Shown: piece after piece, positions 37,034 through 45,627 of the stretch
Layout: each line of letters opens with the position of its first letter
Position numbering within the stretch: position 1 is the first letter of the stretch
Assembly: GCA_017471925.1 (NCBI GenBank)
Contig: JAFURM010000005.1
Span: forward strand, 61,659 to 125,658
DNA from: Bacteroides sp.
GTDB taxonomy: Bacteria; Bacteroidota; Bacteroidia; Bacteroidales; Bacteroidaceae
Direction: 5' to 3'
Length of the DNA: 64,000 bases
Made by a program: the position numbers and the translations under genes
The notes under the pieces: generated by a model
Told to the model about the DNA's origin: nothing
The model's database searches: none
Seen by the model: only the letters and a program-made list of their open reading frames with translations

Positions 37034-38017
37034 ATGTCCAATCGCATCCTTACCCTCGCCTTTATCGGCCTGCTGCTCGTCACGCTGATAGTCTCCGTCG
37101 CAGGCCTGCTGTTCATGAACCGCCGTCCCTTGCTGCTGCAGGGGCAGGTGGAAGCTACGGAGATACGCATCAGCGGCAAACTTCCCGGACGCATCGCCCG
37201 TTTCTATGCGGACGAGGGTGCATGGGTGAAGGCCGGAGACACTCTGGTGTGCATCAACAGTCCGTTGGTGGAGGCGCAGTTGCGCCAGGTCACAGCCTTA
37301 GAAGAGGCTGCACGTCAGGAAAACAAGAAGGTGGATGCCGGCACCCGACATCAGATAGTGGCCACGGCCAAGGAACTGTGGAACAAGTCGCGCAGTGACC
37401 TGACGCTGGCCGAAGCCACCTATCGTCGCATACAGGCTCTCTATCGCGACAGCATCGCCACTCCGCAACGCATGGACGAGGCGGAAGCACTCTACAAGGC
37501 TGCCCTGGCTGCAGAGCGTGCCGCCCATGAGCAGTATCTGCTGGCTGCAGAAGGAGCGGCGAGTGAGGACCGTGCTGCCGCGCGCAGCATGGTGGAAGCC
37601 GCTCAAGGGTCGGTGGACGAAGTGTCGGCTCTGCTGGCAGATGCCTATCTGACGGCCCCTGCCGACGGAGAGATTGGGGCTCTCTTCCCTAAGCTTGGCG
37701 AACTGGTTGCCCCCGGTGCGCCCATCATGAACCTGGTGGTGATGGAGGATGTCCATGCCGTGTTCAATGTGCGTGAAGACCTGCTGCCCCGCTTCCGCCA
37801 AGGTGGCACCTTCCGTGCCGACATACCGGCCACAGGAAGTCACGGCGTGGAGTTCCGCATCTACTACATCAGCCCGTTAGGCAGTTATGCCACGTGGAAG
37901 TCCACCCGCGAGGCCGGCAGCTATGACATGCGGACGTTTGAAGTCCATGCCCGCCCCATCCGCGAACAGCCGGGCCTAAGGCCGGGCATGTCCGTCCTGC
38001 TGAAGCTGGAGCGATAG
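37034..38017 (+). CDS. HlyD/RND-type membrane fusion protein
   Basis: 327 aa with an N-terminal membrane anchor (LAFIGLLLVTLIVSVAGLLF). The lipoyl half-motif GQVEATEIRISGKLPGRIA, a long helical hairpin (about 85-210) and the second lipoyl half APADGEIGALFPKLGELVAPG identify a periplasmic adaptor. It bridges the TolC protein and an inner-membrane pump. The following gene is the ABC-2 permease, 57 bp away. No ATPase gene is adjacent. Confidence 0.92.
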   Translation: MSNRILTLAFIGLLLVTLIVSVAGLLFMNRRPLLLQGQVEATEIRISGKLPGRIARFYADEGAWVKAGDTLVCINSPLVEAQLRQVTALEEAARQENKKVDAGTRHQIVATAKELWNKSRSDLTLAEATYRRIQALYRDSIATPQRMDEAEALYKAALAAERAAHEQYLLAAEGAASEDRAAARSMVEAAQGSVDEVSALLADAYLTAPADGEIGALFPKLGELVAPGAPIMNLVVMEDVHAVFNVREDLLPRFRQGGTFRADIPATGSHGVEFRIYYISPLGSYATWKSTREAGSYDMRTFEVHARPIREQPGLRPGMSVLLKLER

Positions 38018-38074
38018 CCCTATACACGCATTGCCCTTCACGTCTATAACCCGTCATCCCTCACGTCTATACGC

Positions 38075-40516
38075 ATGAACCGATTCGTCTATAACGCATC
38101 ACGCCGCGAGTGGCGACGCTTCACCTCGCGCCGCCTGTACTGGAGCGTCACGCTGGCCTTGCCTCTGTTCTGCCTCCTCTTCATGGCTACCATCTTCGGC
38201 AGCGGACAGATGGAGCAGCTTCCCATAGCGGTGGTGGACCTGGACCATACGCTCTCTTCGCGCAAGGTGGTACGCCTTGTGGAGAGCGTGCCGGCCTTGC
38301 GCATTGCCGCCCGTCCTGTCAATGAGGCCGAAGCCCGTCAGGCCATGCAGGAGATGTCGGTCTATGGCTACTTAGTCATCCCTCATGGCTTTGAGCGCAG
38401 CATGCAGAGGGGCGACGCGACACTGGCCTACTACCTGCACTATGCCCTGCTGTCGGTGGGCGGTGAGCTGACGGCCGCTTTCGAGGAGGCACTGGGTGGT
38501 GTATCCCTTTCGCCCATCATGCTGACGGGAGAACAACTGGGTGCTACGGCGGAGAGCATGGAACGCTTCCTGCTGCCTGTCGTGGGCGATGTCCATCCGT
38601 TGCACAATCCCGACCTGAACTACGCCACCTATCTGACCCAACCCTTCTACTTCATCCTGCTGCAGATACTTGTCCTGCTGCAGACGGTCTACTGCCTGGG
38701 CAGTGAGGTGAAGGAGGGTACGCTGAGGGCATGGCTGCAGGCGGCGGGACTTCCTGCCTCTCTGCCTGCCTCCCCTTTGGACAAAGGGACGCAGGGGCGT
38801 GATGTCCCGACGTCGGGCATGGTGGCCGCTGCCGTATGGGGCAAGCTGTTGCCCTACACGCTGCTCTTCTCGCTGACGGCCGTCACGGCCAACCTCTTCT
38901 TCTGTGGGGTGATGCAGATAGGTGTCAGTGGTTCCCTGTGGTTGCTGAACGGTGTGAGCATCCTCTTCGTGATGGCCACGCAGGCACTGGGTGTGACGCT
39001 CTTCGCCCTCCTGCCCCGCATGGCCTATACGCTCAGCTTCGCTTCCATGATTGGGTCGCTGGGGGCTACGCTGAGCGGGGTCACCTTTCCGCTCAGTGCC
39101 ATGTACCTCCCCGTGAGATGGGCTGCCGCTCTCTTCCCCGTCCGACACTTCACGGAGGCTCTGAAGGGAGTGGTCTATCGGGGCTGCGGAGCAGGTGAAC
39201 TGTGGAGTTCCATAACCTTCCTGTTGCTCTTCATGCTCATGGCTACGGCCCTGTTGCCACTGCTCCGATGGTGGTTGCGGCATCGGCTGTTGCCCGAGGA
39301 GGAAGAGCGTGAGCATCGGCCCGCCTCCGTCGCTGTCTGTCAGACGGATTCCCCCACCCTGCTACAGGTCATCCGCCAAGAGTGGCAGCGCATCAGCCGC
39401 ACGCCTGCCGTCCTGATGGTGCTCTGCGGCGGGATATTCCTCTATGGCCTGCTCTATAATTATATGTATGCGCCCGATGTGGTGCGCCATTCGCCCATTG
39501 TTGTGGTGGATGCCTCCCGCTCCGCCCTGAGCCGTGAGTATATCCGCCTGATGGAGAGCACGCCACAGGTGCGTGTCGTGGCCCACACTCCCGACATGGC
39601 CGAAGCCCGCGAATGGATGAAGCGGGGCGAGGCAGATGCTATTCTCTACCTGCCTGCCGACTTTGAAGGGCGTGTCTATCGGGGTGAGACGGGTCGCTTT
39701 CTGCTCTATGCCTCCACATCCTGCTTCCTTCCGCTGAAGGGCATACAGGAGGCTGCCACGCGCACCATGCTGGCCTTAGACGAACGTTGCCGCACGGTGG
39801 GACTTCCCTTCCTTTCGCCCGGCGGCATCGTGGCAGCAGGCACGACGGCTCCTGTCAGCATCGTGGGACAGGCACTCTACAATCCCTCTGCCGGCTATGG
39901 CAGTTACCTCATCCCGGCCGTACTGGTGGTCATCATCTTCCAGACCATACTCATGCTCACCTCCATGCTACGGGGCGGGGAGAACGAGTTGCGCCCGGAA
40001 GGAGGCATACGCCCTTATGCAACCGCGGCTCCCTGCCTGTGGGGATGGCGGGAAGCCGTCAGGTTAGTTGCCGGACGCACTTTGGTCTGCCTGATGCTCT
40101 ACACGCTCTTCGCCCTCTTCCTGATGGGGCTGCTTCCGTTGCTGTTCCACATTCCCCACCAGGGCAACCTGTCGTCCCTGGCCCTCTTCCTCCTACCCTT
40201 CCTGCTCTCCACCAGTCTCTTTGCCCAGACCTTCGCCCGTTGCTACAGCGATGCCGAGGCACCCCTGCTGCTGATAGCCTTCTTTTCCGTGGGCTACATC
40301 TTCCTGTCGGGAGTCTCCTATCCCTTGGAGCTGATGCCCCGCTTCTGGCAGGGTGTCCGTCTTCTCCTGCCCGCACCTCCGGCCATACAGGCTTTCGTGA
40401 AGTTAGACAGCATGGGTTCCTCCCTATCCGATGCCGCCCCCGAACTGACCATCCTCTGGGCACAGGTCCTGCTCTACGCCACATTGGCCGTGTGGCAGGC
40501 CCGACGGAGCGTGTGA
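38075..40516 (+). CDS. Tandem-fused ABC-2 type transporter permease
   Basis: 813 aa consisting of two homologous ABC-2 permease units. Unit 1 (about 1-412) and unit 2 (about 425-813) share the start pattern REWRRFTSRR / QEWQRISRTP, an extracytoplasmic loop (PIAVVDLDHTLSSRKVVRLVE / PIVVVDASRSALSREYIRLME, each quoted to 20 or fewer contiguous residues) and C-terminal six-helix bundles with SGVTFPLSAMYLP / SGVSYPLELMPR. Linker: EEEEREHRPASVAVCQ. The fusion would supply a whole membrane dimer in one chain. The energising ATPase is not in the operon. An unusual Leu/Pro/Ala-rich stretch lies near residues 226-245. Confidence 0.85.
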   Translation: MNRFVYNASRREWRRFTSRRLYWSVTLALPLFCLLFMATIFGSGQMEQLPIAVVDLDHTLSSRKVVRLVESVPALRIAARPVNEAEARQAMQEMSVYGYLVIPHGFERSMQRGDATLAYYLHYALLSVGGELTAAFEEALGGVSLSPIMLTGEQLGATAESMERFLLPVVGDVHPLHNPDLNYATYLTQPFYFILLQILVLLQTVYCLGSEVKEGTLRAWLQAAGLPASLPASPLDKGTQGRDVPTSGMVAAAVWGKLLPYTLLFSLTAVTANLFFCGVMQIGVSGSLWLLNGVSILFVMATQALGVTLFALLPRMAYTLSFASMIGSLGATLSGVTFPLSAMYLPVRWAAALFPVRHFTEALKGVVYRGCGAGELWSSITFLLLFMLMATALLPLLRWWLRHRLLPEEEEREHRPASVAVCQTDSPTLLQVIRQEWQRISRTPAVLMVLCGGIFLYGLLYNYMYAPDVVRHSPIVVVDASRSALSREYIRLMESTPQVRVVAHTPDMAEAREWMKRGEADAILYLPADFEGRVYRGETGRFLLYASTSCFLPLKGIQEAATRTMLALDERCRTVGLPFLSPGGIVAAGTTAPVSIVGQALYNPSAGYGSYLIPAVLVVIIFQTILMLTSMLRGGENELRPEGGIRPYATAAPCLWGWREAVRLVAGRTLVCLMLYTLFALFLMGLLPLLFHIPHQGNLSSLALFLLPFLLSTSLFAQTFARCYSDAEAPLLLIAFFSVGYIFLSGVSYPLELMPRFWQGVRLLLPAPPAIQAFVKLDSMGSSLSDAAPELTILWAQVLLYATLAVWQARRSV

Positions 40517-40580
40517 ATGAGGCGACACCTTATTTCTTCCCTCTTATCGGCATGTTTTCCTGCTTTCCCGTTCGTTTCTG

Positions 40581-40675
40581 AATATAAAACCGTACTTTTG
40601 CACAAACAACTGTAAGCATCATGATACCTGACGAACTGAAGAAACTATACGTGGCCTGTACGGGCCATGCCCCTA
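40581..40675 (+). repeat. 95-bp direct repeat, left copy
   Basis: Identical at 95 of 95 positions to 42095-42189. It carries the -7 box TACTTTTG (40593-40600), the leader and the first 18 codons of the sugar-kinase gene. Preceding and following bases differ, so these are exact repeat limits. Confidence 0.95.
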
Positions 40676-40704
40676 CTTTTCCAAGCGGGTACACATTCAA
40701 GTGA
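40621..40704 (+). pseudogene. Truncated 5' copy of the sugar-kinase gene
   Basis: Starts with the same 18 codons as the kinase at 42135, then diverges at 40676 and stops after 27 codons (TGA at 40702-40704). It may act as a short leader frame for the inserted ATPase gene. Confidence 0.8.
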
Positions 40705-42094
40705 CGTCAGCAATTCTGTTTTATGGAAATAGAAACCGGGTAATGACATCATTTATGGAAATAGGAAACAAGAAATTTGCAGTTTTATGGAAATAGGACT
40801 ATTTTTGCAGTGAAATAAACAGAATCATGAATATACAGACCTTACTGTCAATAGTAGCAGACCAGCGCGATGAGTTGCTTGCGAATGATTGTTCTGAGTT
40901 GTGCTCACGTCCTGAAGAATCACAGCTTGATTTGAAAAGCAATCGAGCTCAGGTGGTAATAGGTGTCAGACGATGTGGCAAATCTACTTTATGTGAAATG
41001 TTTCTTAAACAAAAAGGAATTGAATTCGCCTATGTGAACTTTGATGATAATCGAATGGAGGATATGAAAGCAAGTGATTTAGATCACTTGCTTGAAGCGT
41101 TATATATGACATATGGCGACTTCAAATACCTGTTCCTTGACGAAATACAGAATGTTGAAGGGTGGCCCTTGTTCGTCAATAGATTGCTTCGTCTGAAAAT
41201 GCATCTGTTTATTACAGGTTCTAACTCTAAGTTGCTCAGCACGGAGTTAAGTACGCACTTGACAGGAAGAAACAATAAAGTGGAACTCTATCCATTCTCA
41301 TTCTCGGAATATTGTACGATGAAGAAGATTGACTCCACTTCGCTATCAACCAAGGCAAAAGGTCTGCGTAAAAGCACTCTGCATGAATATCTTCAACAAG
41401 GTGGTTTCCCTGAATTATTCAATGAAAGTAATCGTAGAGGCTACATAAATGGATTGTTGGATGCTATCATCAAGAATGATATAGCGAAACGCTTCAAGGT
41501 TCGTAATGTGGAGGCTCTGCGAAGAATTGCTGCTTATATTTCCGATAATTATTGCCAGGAATTTGTAGCCAAGACGGTAGGTGAACTGTTCGGGGTATCA
41601 AACCATACGGCAGAGAACTATTATTCCTATCTCAAAGAGGCCTTCCTGATGGTAGGAGTCAATAGATTCTCATATAAAAGTAAAGATAGGGTAAGAAACG
41701 AGAAAGTATATATTGTGGATACTGCATTTGTTACTGAACGTGTGGACAATTTCTCATTGGAAAATCTCGGTTGGAAACTGGAAAATGTTGTATGCATAGA
41801 ACTTATGCGTCGTTATAAGCCTCTCTTTTGTGACGTTTTCTACTACAAGGAAACATCATCACAAGTGGATTTTGTTATAGCGAAAGATGGTAATGTACAA
41901 GAGTTGATACAAGTATCATATGACATCTCTGTTGAAAAGACACGTAATAGAGAGATTAGAGGATTGAAGAATGCCGCCAAGAAACTCAAATGTAATAATC
42001 TTACACTTGTAACCTTTGAAGAACACGGGACAATCGAAGAGGATGGCTATACTATAAATGTAATGCCTGCCACGGAGTGGTTACTTGACAAATA
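40676..42094 (+). mobile_element. Inserted DUF4143 ATPase unit between the 95-bp repeats
   Basis: A 1419-bp AT-rich segment holding one gene and its promoter, placed precisely between two identical 95-bp repeats of the kinase 5' end. The ATPase stop codon (42093-42095) shares its last base with the repeat. The insert is clearly more AT-rich than both neighbours. No transposase, integrase or terminal inverted repeats are visible. Confidence 0.75.
40719..40807 (+). promoter_or_regulatory. Promoter of the ATPase gene with phased repeats
   Basis: Three copies of TTTATGGAAATAG (40720-40732, 40752-40764, 40784-40796) recur at exactly 32-bp intervals. TTTG (40776-40779), 20-bp spacer and TATTTTTG (40800-40807) form a full consensus promoter. 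The third repeat fills the spacer, where a bound protein would block transcription. Confidence 0.75.
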
Positions 42095-42095
42095 A
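40827..42095 (+). CDS. AAA ATPase with DUF4143 domain
   Basis: 422 aa. P-loop GVRRCGKST (about 47-55), Walker B FLDEIQNVEGW, a sensor-like LFITGSNSKLLS, then AYISDNYCQEF and a helical-wing region, and the C-terminal DUF4143 domain with a nuclease-like fold (CIELMRRYKPLFCDVFYYKE, then EVDF-type SSQVDFVIAKDG). Such ATPases are abundant in Bacteroides, with unsettled roles. This copy forms an insertion flanked by an exact 95-bp duplication and has its own promoter with repeated operators. Stand-alone gene. The D/K residues in VDFVIA suggest possible nuclease activity. Confidence 0.9.
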   Translation: MNIQTLLSIVADQRDELLANDCSELCSRPEESQLDLKSNRAQVVIGVRRCGKSTLCEMFLKQKGIEFAYVNFDDNRMEDMKASDLDHLLEALYMTYGDFKYLFLDEIQNVEGWPLFVNRLLRLKMHLFITGSNSKLLSTELSTHLTGRNNKVELYPFSFSEYCTMKKIDSTSLSTKAKGLRKSTLHEYLQQGGFPELFNESNRRGYINGLLDAIIKNDIAKRFKVRNVEALRRIAAYISDNYCQEFVAKTVGELFGVSNHTAENYYSYLKEAFLMVGVNRFSYKSKDRVRNEKVYIVDTAFVTERVDNFSLENLGWKLENVVCIELMRRYKPLFCDVFYYKETSSQVDFVIAKDGNVQELIQVSYDISVEKTRNREIRGLKNAAKKLKCNNLTLVTFEEHGTIEEDGYTINVMPATEWLLDK

Positions 42096-42189
42096 ATATA
42101 AAACCGTACTTTTGCACAAACAACTGTAAGCATCATGATACCTGACGAACTGAAGAAACTATACGTGGCCTGTACGGGCCATGCCCCTA
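42095..42189 (+). repeat. 95-bp direct repeat, right copy
   Basis: Identical to 40581-40675. Contains TACTTTTG (42107-42114) and the start of the intact kinase gene. The -33-like CTTG (42084-42087, spacing 19) now comes from the end of the ATPase gene. Confidence 0.95.
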
Positions 42190-43568
42190 TAGCGATAGAA
42201 GAGATGCCGGCCAGCGGCTCCAACCGTCGCTACTTCCGACTGACGGGAGAACCTACCCTGATTGGCGTGAGCGGTGAATCGCTTGAGGAGAACCGGGCCT
42301 TCCTCTACATGGCCCGCCACTTTGCCGATAAGGAGATACCCGTGCCCCGCATACTGGCCTGCTCGGACGACGAAATGTTCTACCTGCAGGAAGACCTGGG
42401 CCATACGCTGCTCTTCGATGCCATTGAGAAGGGACGCCTTGGCGGAGAGTTCAGTGAAGAAGAGAAGCAACTGCTGCGCAAGACGATGCGCCTGCTGCCC
42501 AAGGTGCAGTTTGCCGGAGCCGAAGGTATGGACTTCTCCCACTGTTACCCTCAACCCGAGTTCAACCGCCGCAGCATCCTATGGGACCTGAACTACTTCA
42601 AGTATTGCTTCCTGAAGGCTACCGGAATGGACTTTCAGGAAGACCGGCTGGAGGATGACTTCCGGCAGATGGCCGACGTGCTGCTGCAAAACAGCTCGGA
42701 CACCTTTATGTATCGCGACTTTCAAAGCCGCAACGTCATGGTGAAGGAGGGAGAGCCGTGGCTGATAGACTTCCAGGGCGGACGGAAAGGCCCCTACTAC
42801 TATGACGTGGCCTCCTTCCTGTGGCAGGCCAAGGCCAACTATCCCGAAAGCCTGCGCCAAGAGTTGCTGCAGGAGTATCTCACTGCCTTGCGCGACTATC
42901 AGCCGATAGATGAGGAGACGTTCCATGCCCGCTTGCGCCACTTCGTGCTCTTCCGCACGTTGCAGGTGTTGGGCGCATACGGCTTCCGAGGCTACTTTGA
43001 GAAGAAGCCCCACTTCATACAGAGCGTCCCCTTTGCCATAGCGAACCTGCGCCAACTGCTGATGCAACCCTTCACCGAATATCCCTACCTGGACAGCCTG
43101 CTTCGTCGGCTCACCACGCTGAAGCAGTTTGCAGACAGCAAGAAGCAGCCCTTGGTGGTGCACGTGATGAGCTTTGCCTACAAGAAGGGGATTCCCGAAG
43201 ACCCCAGCGGCAACGGCGGCGGTTTCGTCTTCGACTGTCGGGCGGTGCACAACCCCGGCAAGTATGAACGCTACAAGCCTCTCACCGGTATGGATGAGCC
43301 GGTCATCCGCTTTTTAGAAGAGGATGGAGAAATCACGACCTTCCTGGAACATGCCCGTGCGTTGGTGGATGCCAGTGTGAAACGTTACATGGAGCGCGGA
43401 TTCACCAACCTCAGCGTCTGCTTCGGATGCACAGGCGGACAACACCGCAGTGTGTACAGTGCCCAGCACATGGCTCTGCACCTGAACCAGACATTCGGTG
43501 TGGAGGTGAGGCTGACGCATCGGGAACAGCATATAGAACGAATCTTACCTGCACGAAGCGACCTATGA
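42135..43568 (+). CDS. Sugar kinase (AmgK-like) fused to a RapZ C-terminal domain
   Basis: 477 aa. Residues 1-330 are an aminoglycoside-phosphotransferase-fold kinase: SGSNRRYFRL, HTLLFD, the catalytic loop MYRDFQSRNVMV and the metal loop LIDFQGGRKGPYYYD. This resembles AmgK, which phosphorylates MurNAc/GlcNAc at the anomeric position. Residues about 338-477 match the RapZ C-terminal domain (HVMSFAYKKGIP, FDCRAVHNPG, FGCTGGQHRSVY). The MurU-like gene follows with a 4-bp overlap, so a cell-wall sugar salvage role (MurNAc to UDP-MurNAc) is the best inference. The 5' end is duplicated upstream by the ATPase insertion. Confidence 0.85.
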   Translation: MIPDELKKLYVACTGHAPIAIEEMPASGSNRRYFRLTGEPTLIGVSGESLEENRAFLYMARHFADKEIPVPRILACSDDEMFYLQEDLGHTLLFDAIEKGRLGGEFSEEEKQLLRKTMRLLPKVQFAGAEGMDFSHCYPQPEFNRRSILWDLNYFKYCFLKATGMDFQEDRLEDDFRQMADVLLQNSSDTFMYRDFQSRNVMVKEGEPWLIDFQGGRKGPYYYDVASFLWQAKANYPESLRQELLQEYLTALRDYQPIDEETFHARLRHFVLFRTLQVLGAYGFRGYFEKKPHFIQSVPFAIANLRQLLMQPFTEYPYLDSLLRRLTTLKQFADSKKQPLVVHVMSFAYKKGIPEDPSGNGGGFVFDCRAVHNPGKYERYKPLTGMDEPVIRFLEEDGEITTFLEHARALVDASVKRYMERGFTNLSVCFGCTGGQHRSVYSAQHMALHLNQTFGVEVRLTHREQHIERILPARSDL

Positions 43569-44302
43569 AAGCCATGATATTTGCCGCCGGACTCGGCACA
43601 CGCCTGCGTCCTCTTACCGACCACATGCCCAAAGCCTTGGTGCCCGTGGCAGGCATACCCATGTTGCAACGGGTCATCCTGCGACTGAAGGCGGCAGGAT
43701 TTGACCACATCACCGTGAACATCCACCACTTCGGCCAACAGATAATAGACTTCCTGAAGGCCAACGATGACTTCGGAGTAACCATACACATCAGTGACGA
43801 ACGAGACGAACTGTTGGACACGGGCGGAGGTATCCGGAAAGCCCGCCCGTTCTTAGACGGCAACGAACCCTTCCTGGTGCACAATGCCGACATCCTGACC
43901 GACCTGGACCTCTCGGCCTTCTACCGTCATCATCAGGAGAGCAAGGCCGAGGCCACACTGCTTGTGGCCCGCAGGAAGACTTCGCGCTACCTGCTGATGG
44001 ATAGTGACATGCGACTGCGGGGATGGATAAACAAGGCAACGGGCGAAACCCGTCCCGAGGGTATCGCCCGTTGCATGGGCCACTGGCAGGAGTGGGCCTT
44101 TGGCGGCATCCATGTCATCTCGCCCACCCTTTTCCGACAGATGGAAGGGGCAGCCTGGGAAGGCAGGTTCTCCATCATCCCTTTCTATCTCTCCATCTGC
44201 CGGGACACCTGCCTGCAAGGCTATCAGGACGAACACGTCCAATGGTTCGACATCGGCAAGCCCGAGACTTTGGAACAGGCAAGCAGAGCAATGATGGAAT
44301 GA
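43565..44302 (+). CDS. Sugar-1-phosphate nucleotidyltransferase (MurU-like)
   Basis: 245 aa. N-terminal nucleotide-binding motif MIFAAGLGTRLRPLTDHMPK with the usual GLGTRLRPLT and PKAL, the metal-binding VHNADILTD and the substrate region FGGIHVISP. Together with the kinase upstream, translationally coupled, this fits the AmgK-MurU salvage pathway forming UDP-MurNAc from MurNAc-1-phosphate. Sugar specificity cannot be fixed from sequence. A palindromic repeat downstream (44340-44456) may end the transcript. Confidence 0.87.
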   Translation: MKAMIFAAGLGTRLRPLTDHMPKALVPVAGIPMLQRVILRLKAAGFDHITVNIHHFGQQIIDFLKANDDFGVTIHISDERDELLDTGGGIRKARPFLDGNEPFLVHNADILTDLDLSAFYRHHQESKAEATLLVARRKTSRYLLMDSDMRLRGWINKATGETRPEGIARCMGHWQEWAFGGIHVISPTLFRQMEGAAWEGRFSIIPFYLSICRDTCLQGYQDEHVQWFDIGKPETLEQASRAMME

Positions 44303-44339
44303 AGAAAAGAAAACTGTGTCATAATCAAATCATTAAGAT

Positions 44340-44456
44340 TTTAGGCACGGATTACACGGATTATTTTGTTTTTGCTCAATAAGAGTCTGTCGGATTATAA
44401 GCGTTCGGGAGCGAAATACCGAAAGACAGTGGTTATCCGTGTCATCCGTGCCTAAA
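44340..44456. repeat. Inverted-repeat element after the MurU-like gene
   Basis: Arms TTTAGGCACGGATTACACGG and onward (44340-44363) and its complement (44433-44456) match at 22 of 24 positions around a 69-bp loop with further small stems. The ATCCGTG-type arm is a widespread Bacteroides repeat type; here it separates two convergent genes. Confidence 0.65.
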
Positions 44457-44479
44457 TTTGATATTTGACATCCACTAAC

Positions 44480-45604
44480 CTATTCCCTAATAGGAATCTT
44501 GAAGTAGAATGTAGAACCTTCGCCCTTCTTGGAAGTGAACCACAGCTCTCCTCCGTTTTTCCGCACGAAGTCCTGACACAGGAGAAGGCCCAGGCCTGAG
44601 CCTTCCTCATTGTCGGTGCCGTAAGTGCTGAAGTGGGTATCCGTATGGAGCAGTTTCTTCTGTCCCTCCTCATCAATGCCACAGCCATAGTCCTGCACGC
44701 TGACAACGACCTCATCGCTCCCCTGCTCCACCCGAATGAATATCTCACCGTCTGTATTGCTGAACTTGATGGCGTTGCTGACGAGATTGCGGACAACAGT
44801 CTTCAGCATGTCGCTATCGGCCACGACCCACACCTCCTCGCTGCTTGTCTCTTCATGGATAGCGATACGTTTCATGCCGGCCACGGCTTCATAAATCTCG
44901 GCCACACCCGCCACAATCTCCACCAGGTTAATCTTCTGGGGCACCACGTTGAGCTTGCCTATCTGGCTCTTGGTCCATTTCAGCAGGTTGTCCAATAGGG
45001 TAAAGAGGTTTTCAGTCGTCTGATTGGCCGTGGTGAGCAGTTCAAACATTTCGGCCCCAATCTTCTCCTCGGGCAGATGGAGCAGCAGCATGTTAAGCAC
45101 CATCTTGATGGTTGCCATGGGCGAACGCAGGTCGTGGGCAATGACGGAGTAGAGCTTGTCACGTCCCGAGATGGTGCGTCTTAGCTCCTCGGTGCGTTTC
45201 GTCACCAGTCGCTTGGCGGCCACCAAAGAAATCTGATGGCTGACGCGGATAATGAGTTCCTCCTTATTGAACGGTTTGGAGATGAAGTCGTTGGCTCCCA
45301 GCTGGAAAGCCTTCACTATGTCGGCCGTACTGTTGGAAGCCGTGAGGAAGATGATGGGAATGTCGGCCGTCTCGGGATGCTTCTTCAAGCGTCCGGCCAC
45401 CTCAAAGCCACTGAGGTCGGGCATCATCACGTCTAACAGGATGAGGTCGGGACGTTCCTTCTCCGCTTGCTCCAAGGCGCGGATGCCGTTGTCTGCCGTG
45501 GCAATCCGGAAGCCCTCATTGGTGAGCAGCACCTTCAGCAACAGCACGTTGGAGACCACATCGTCCACAATCAGTATCTTATAGTCAGCGGGAGTTATTT
45601 CCAT
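44480..45604 (-). CDS. Response regulator-histidine kinase hybrid
   Basis: 374 aa. N-terminal receiver domain (about 8-125) with phosphoacceptor D58 in LILLDVMMPD, acidic pair D14/D15 and K110 in FISKPF. A HisKA dimerisation helix follows, with H157 in SVIAHDLRSPM, and a HATPase domain has NLVSNAIKFSN, DYGCGIDEEG and GSGLGLLLCQDF. No sensor domain or membrane segment is present, so it receives signals from other kinases or partner proteins. It has no adjacent regulator gene. It lies 23 bp downstream of the epimerase gene and may be co-transcribed. Confidence 0.92.
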   Translation of the reverse strand: MEITPADYKILIVDDVVSNVLLLKVLLTNEGFRIATADNGIRALEQAEKERPDLILLDVMMPDLSGFEVAGRLKKHPETADIPIIFLTASNSTADIVKAFQLGANDFISKPFNKEELIIRVSHQISLVAAKRLVTKRTEELRRTISGRDKLYSVIAHDLRSPMATIKMVLNMLLLHLPEEKIGAEMFELLTTANQTTENLFTLLDNLLKWTKSQIGKLNVVPQKINLVEIVAGVAEIYEAVAGMKRIAIHEETSSEEVWVVADSDMLKTVVRNLVSNAIKFSNTDGEIFIRVEQGSDEVVVSVQDYGCGIDEEGQKKLLHTDTHFSTYGTDNEEGSGLGLLLCQDFVRKNGGELWFTSKKGEGSTFYFKIPIRE

Positions 45605-45627
45605 ATCTACAGGCTGATGCCCCTTGC

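Noticed and set aside
40581-40675. Ordinary transposon target-site duplication
   Set aside because: 95 bp is far longer than any transposon target duplication I know, and no transposase or terminal inverted repeats accompany the insert.
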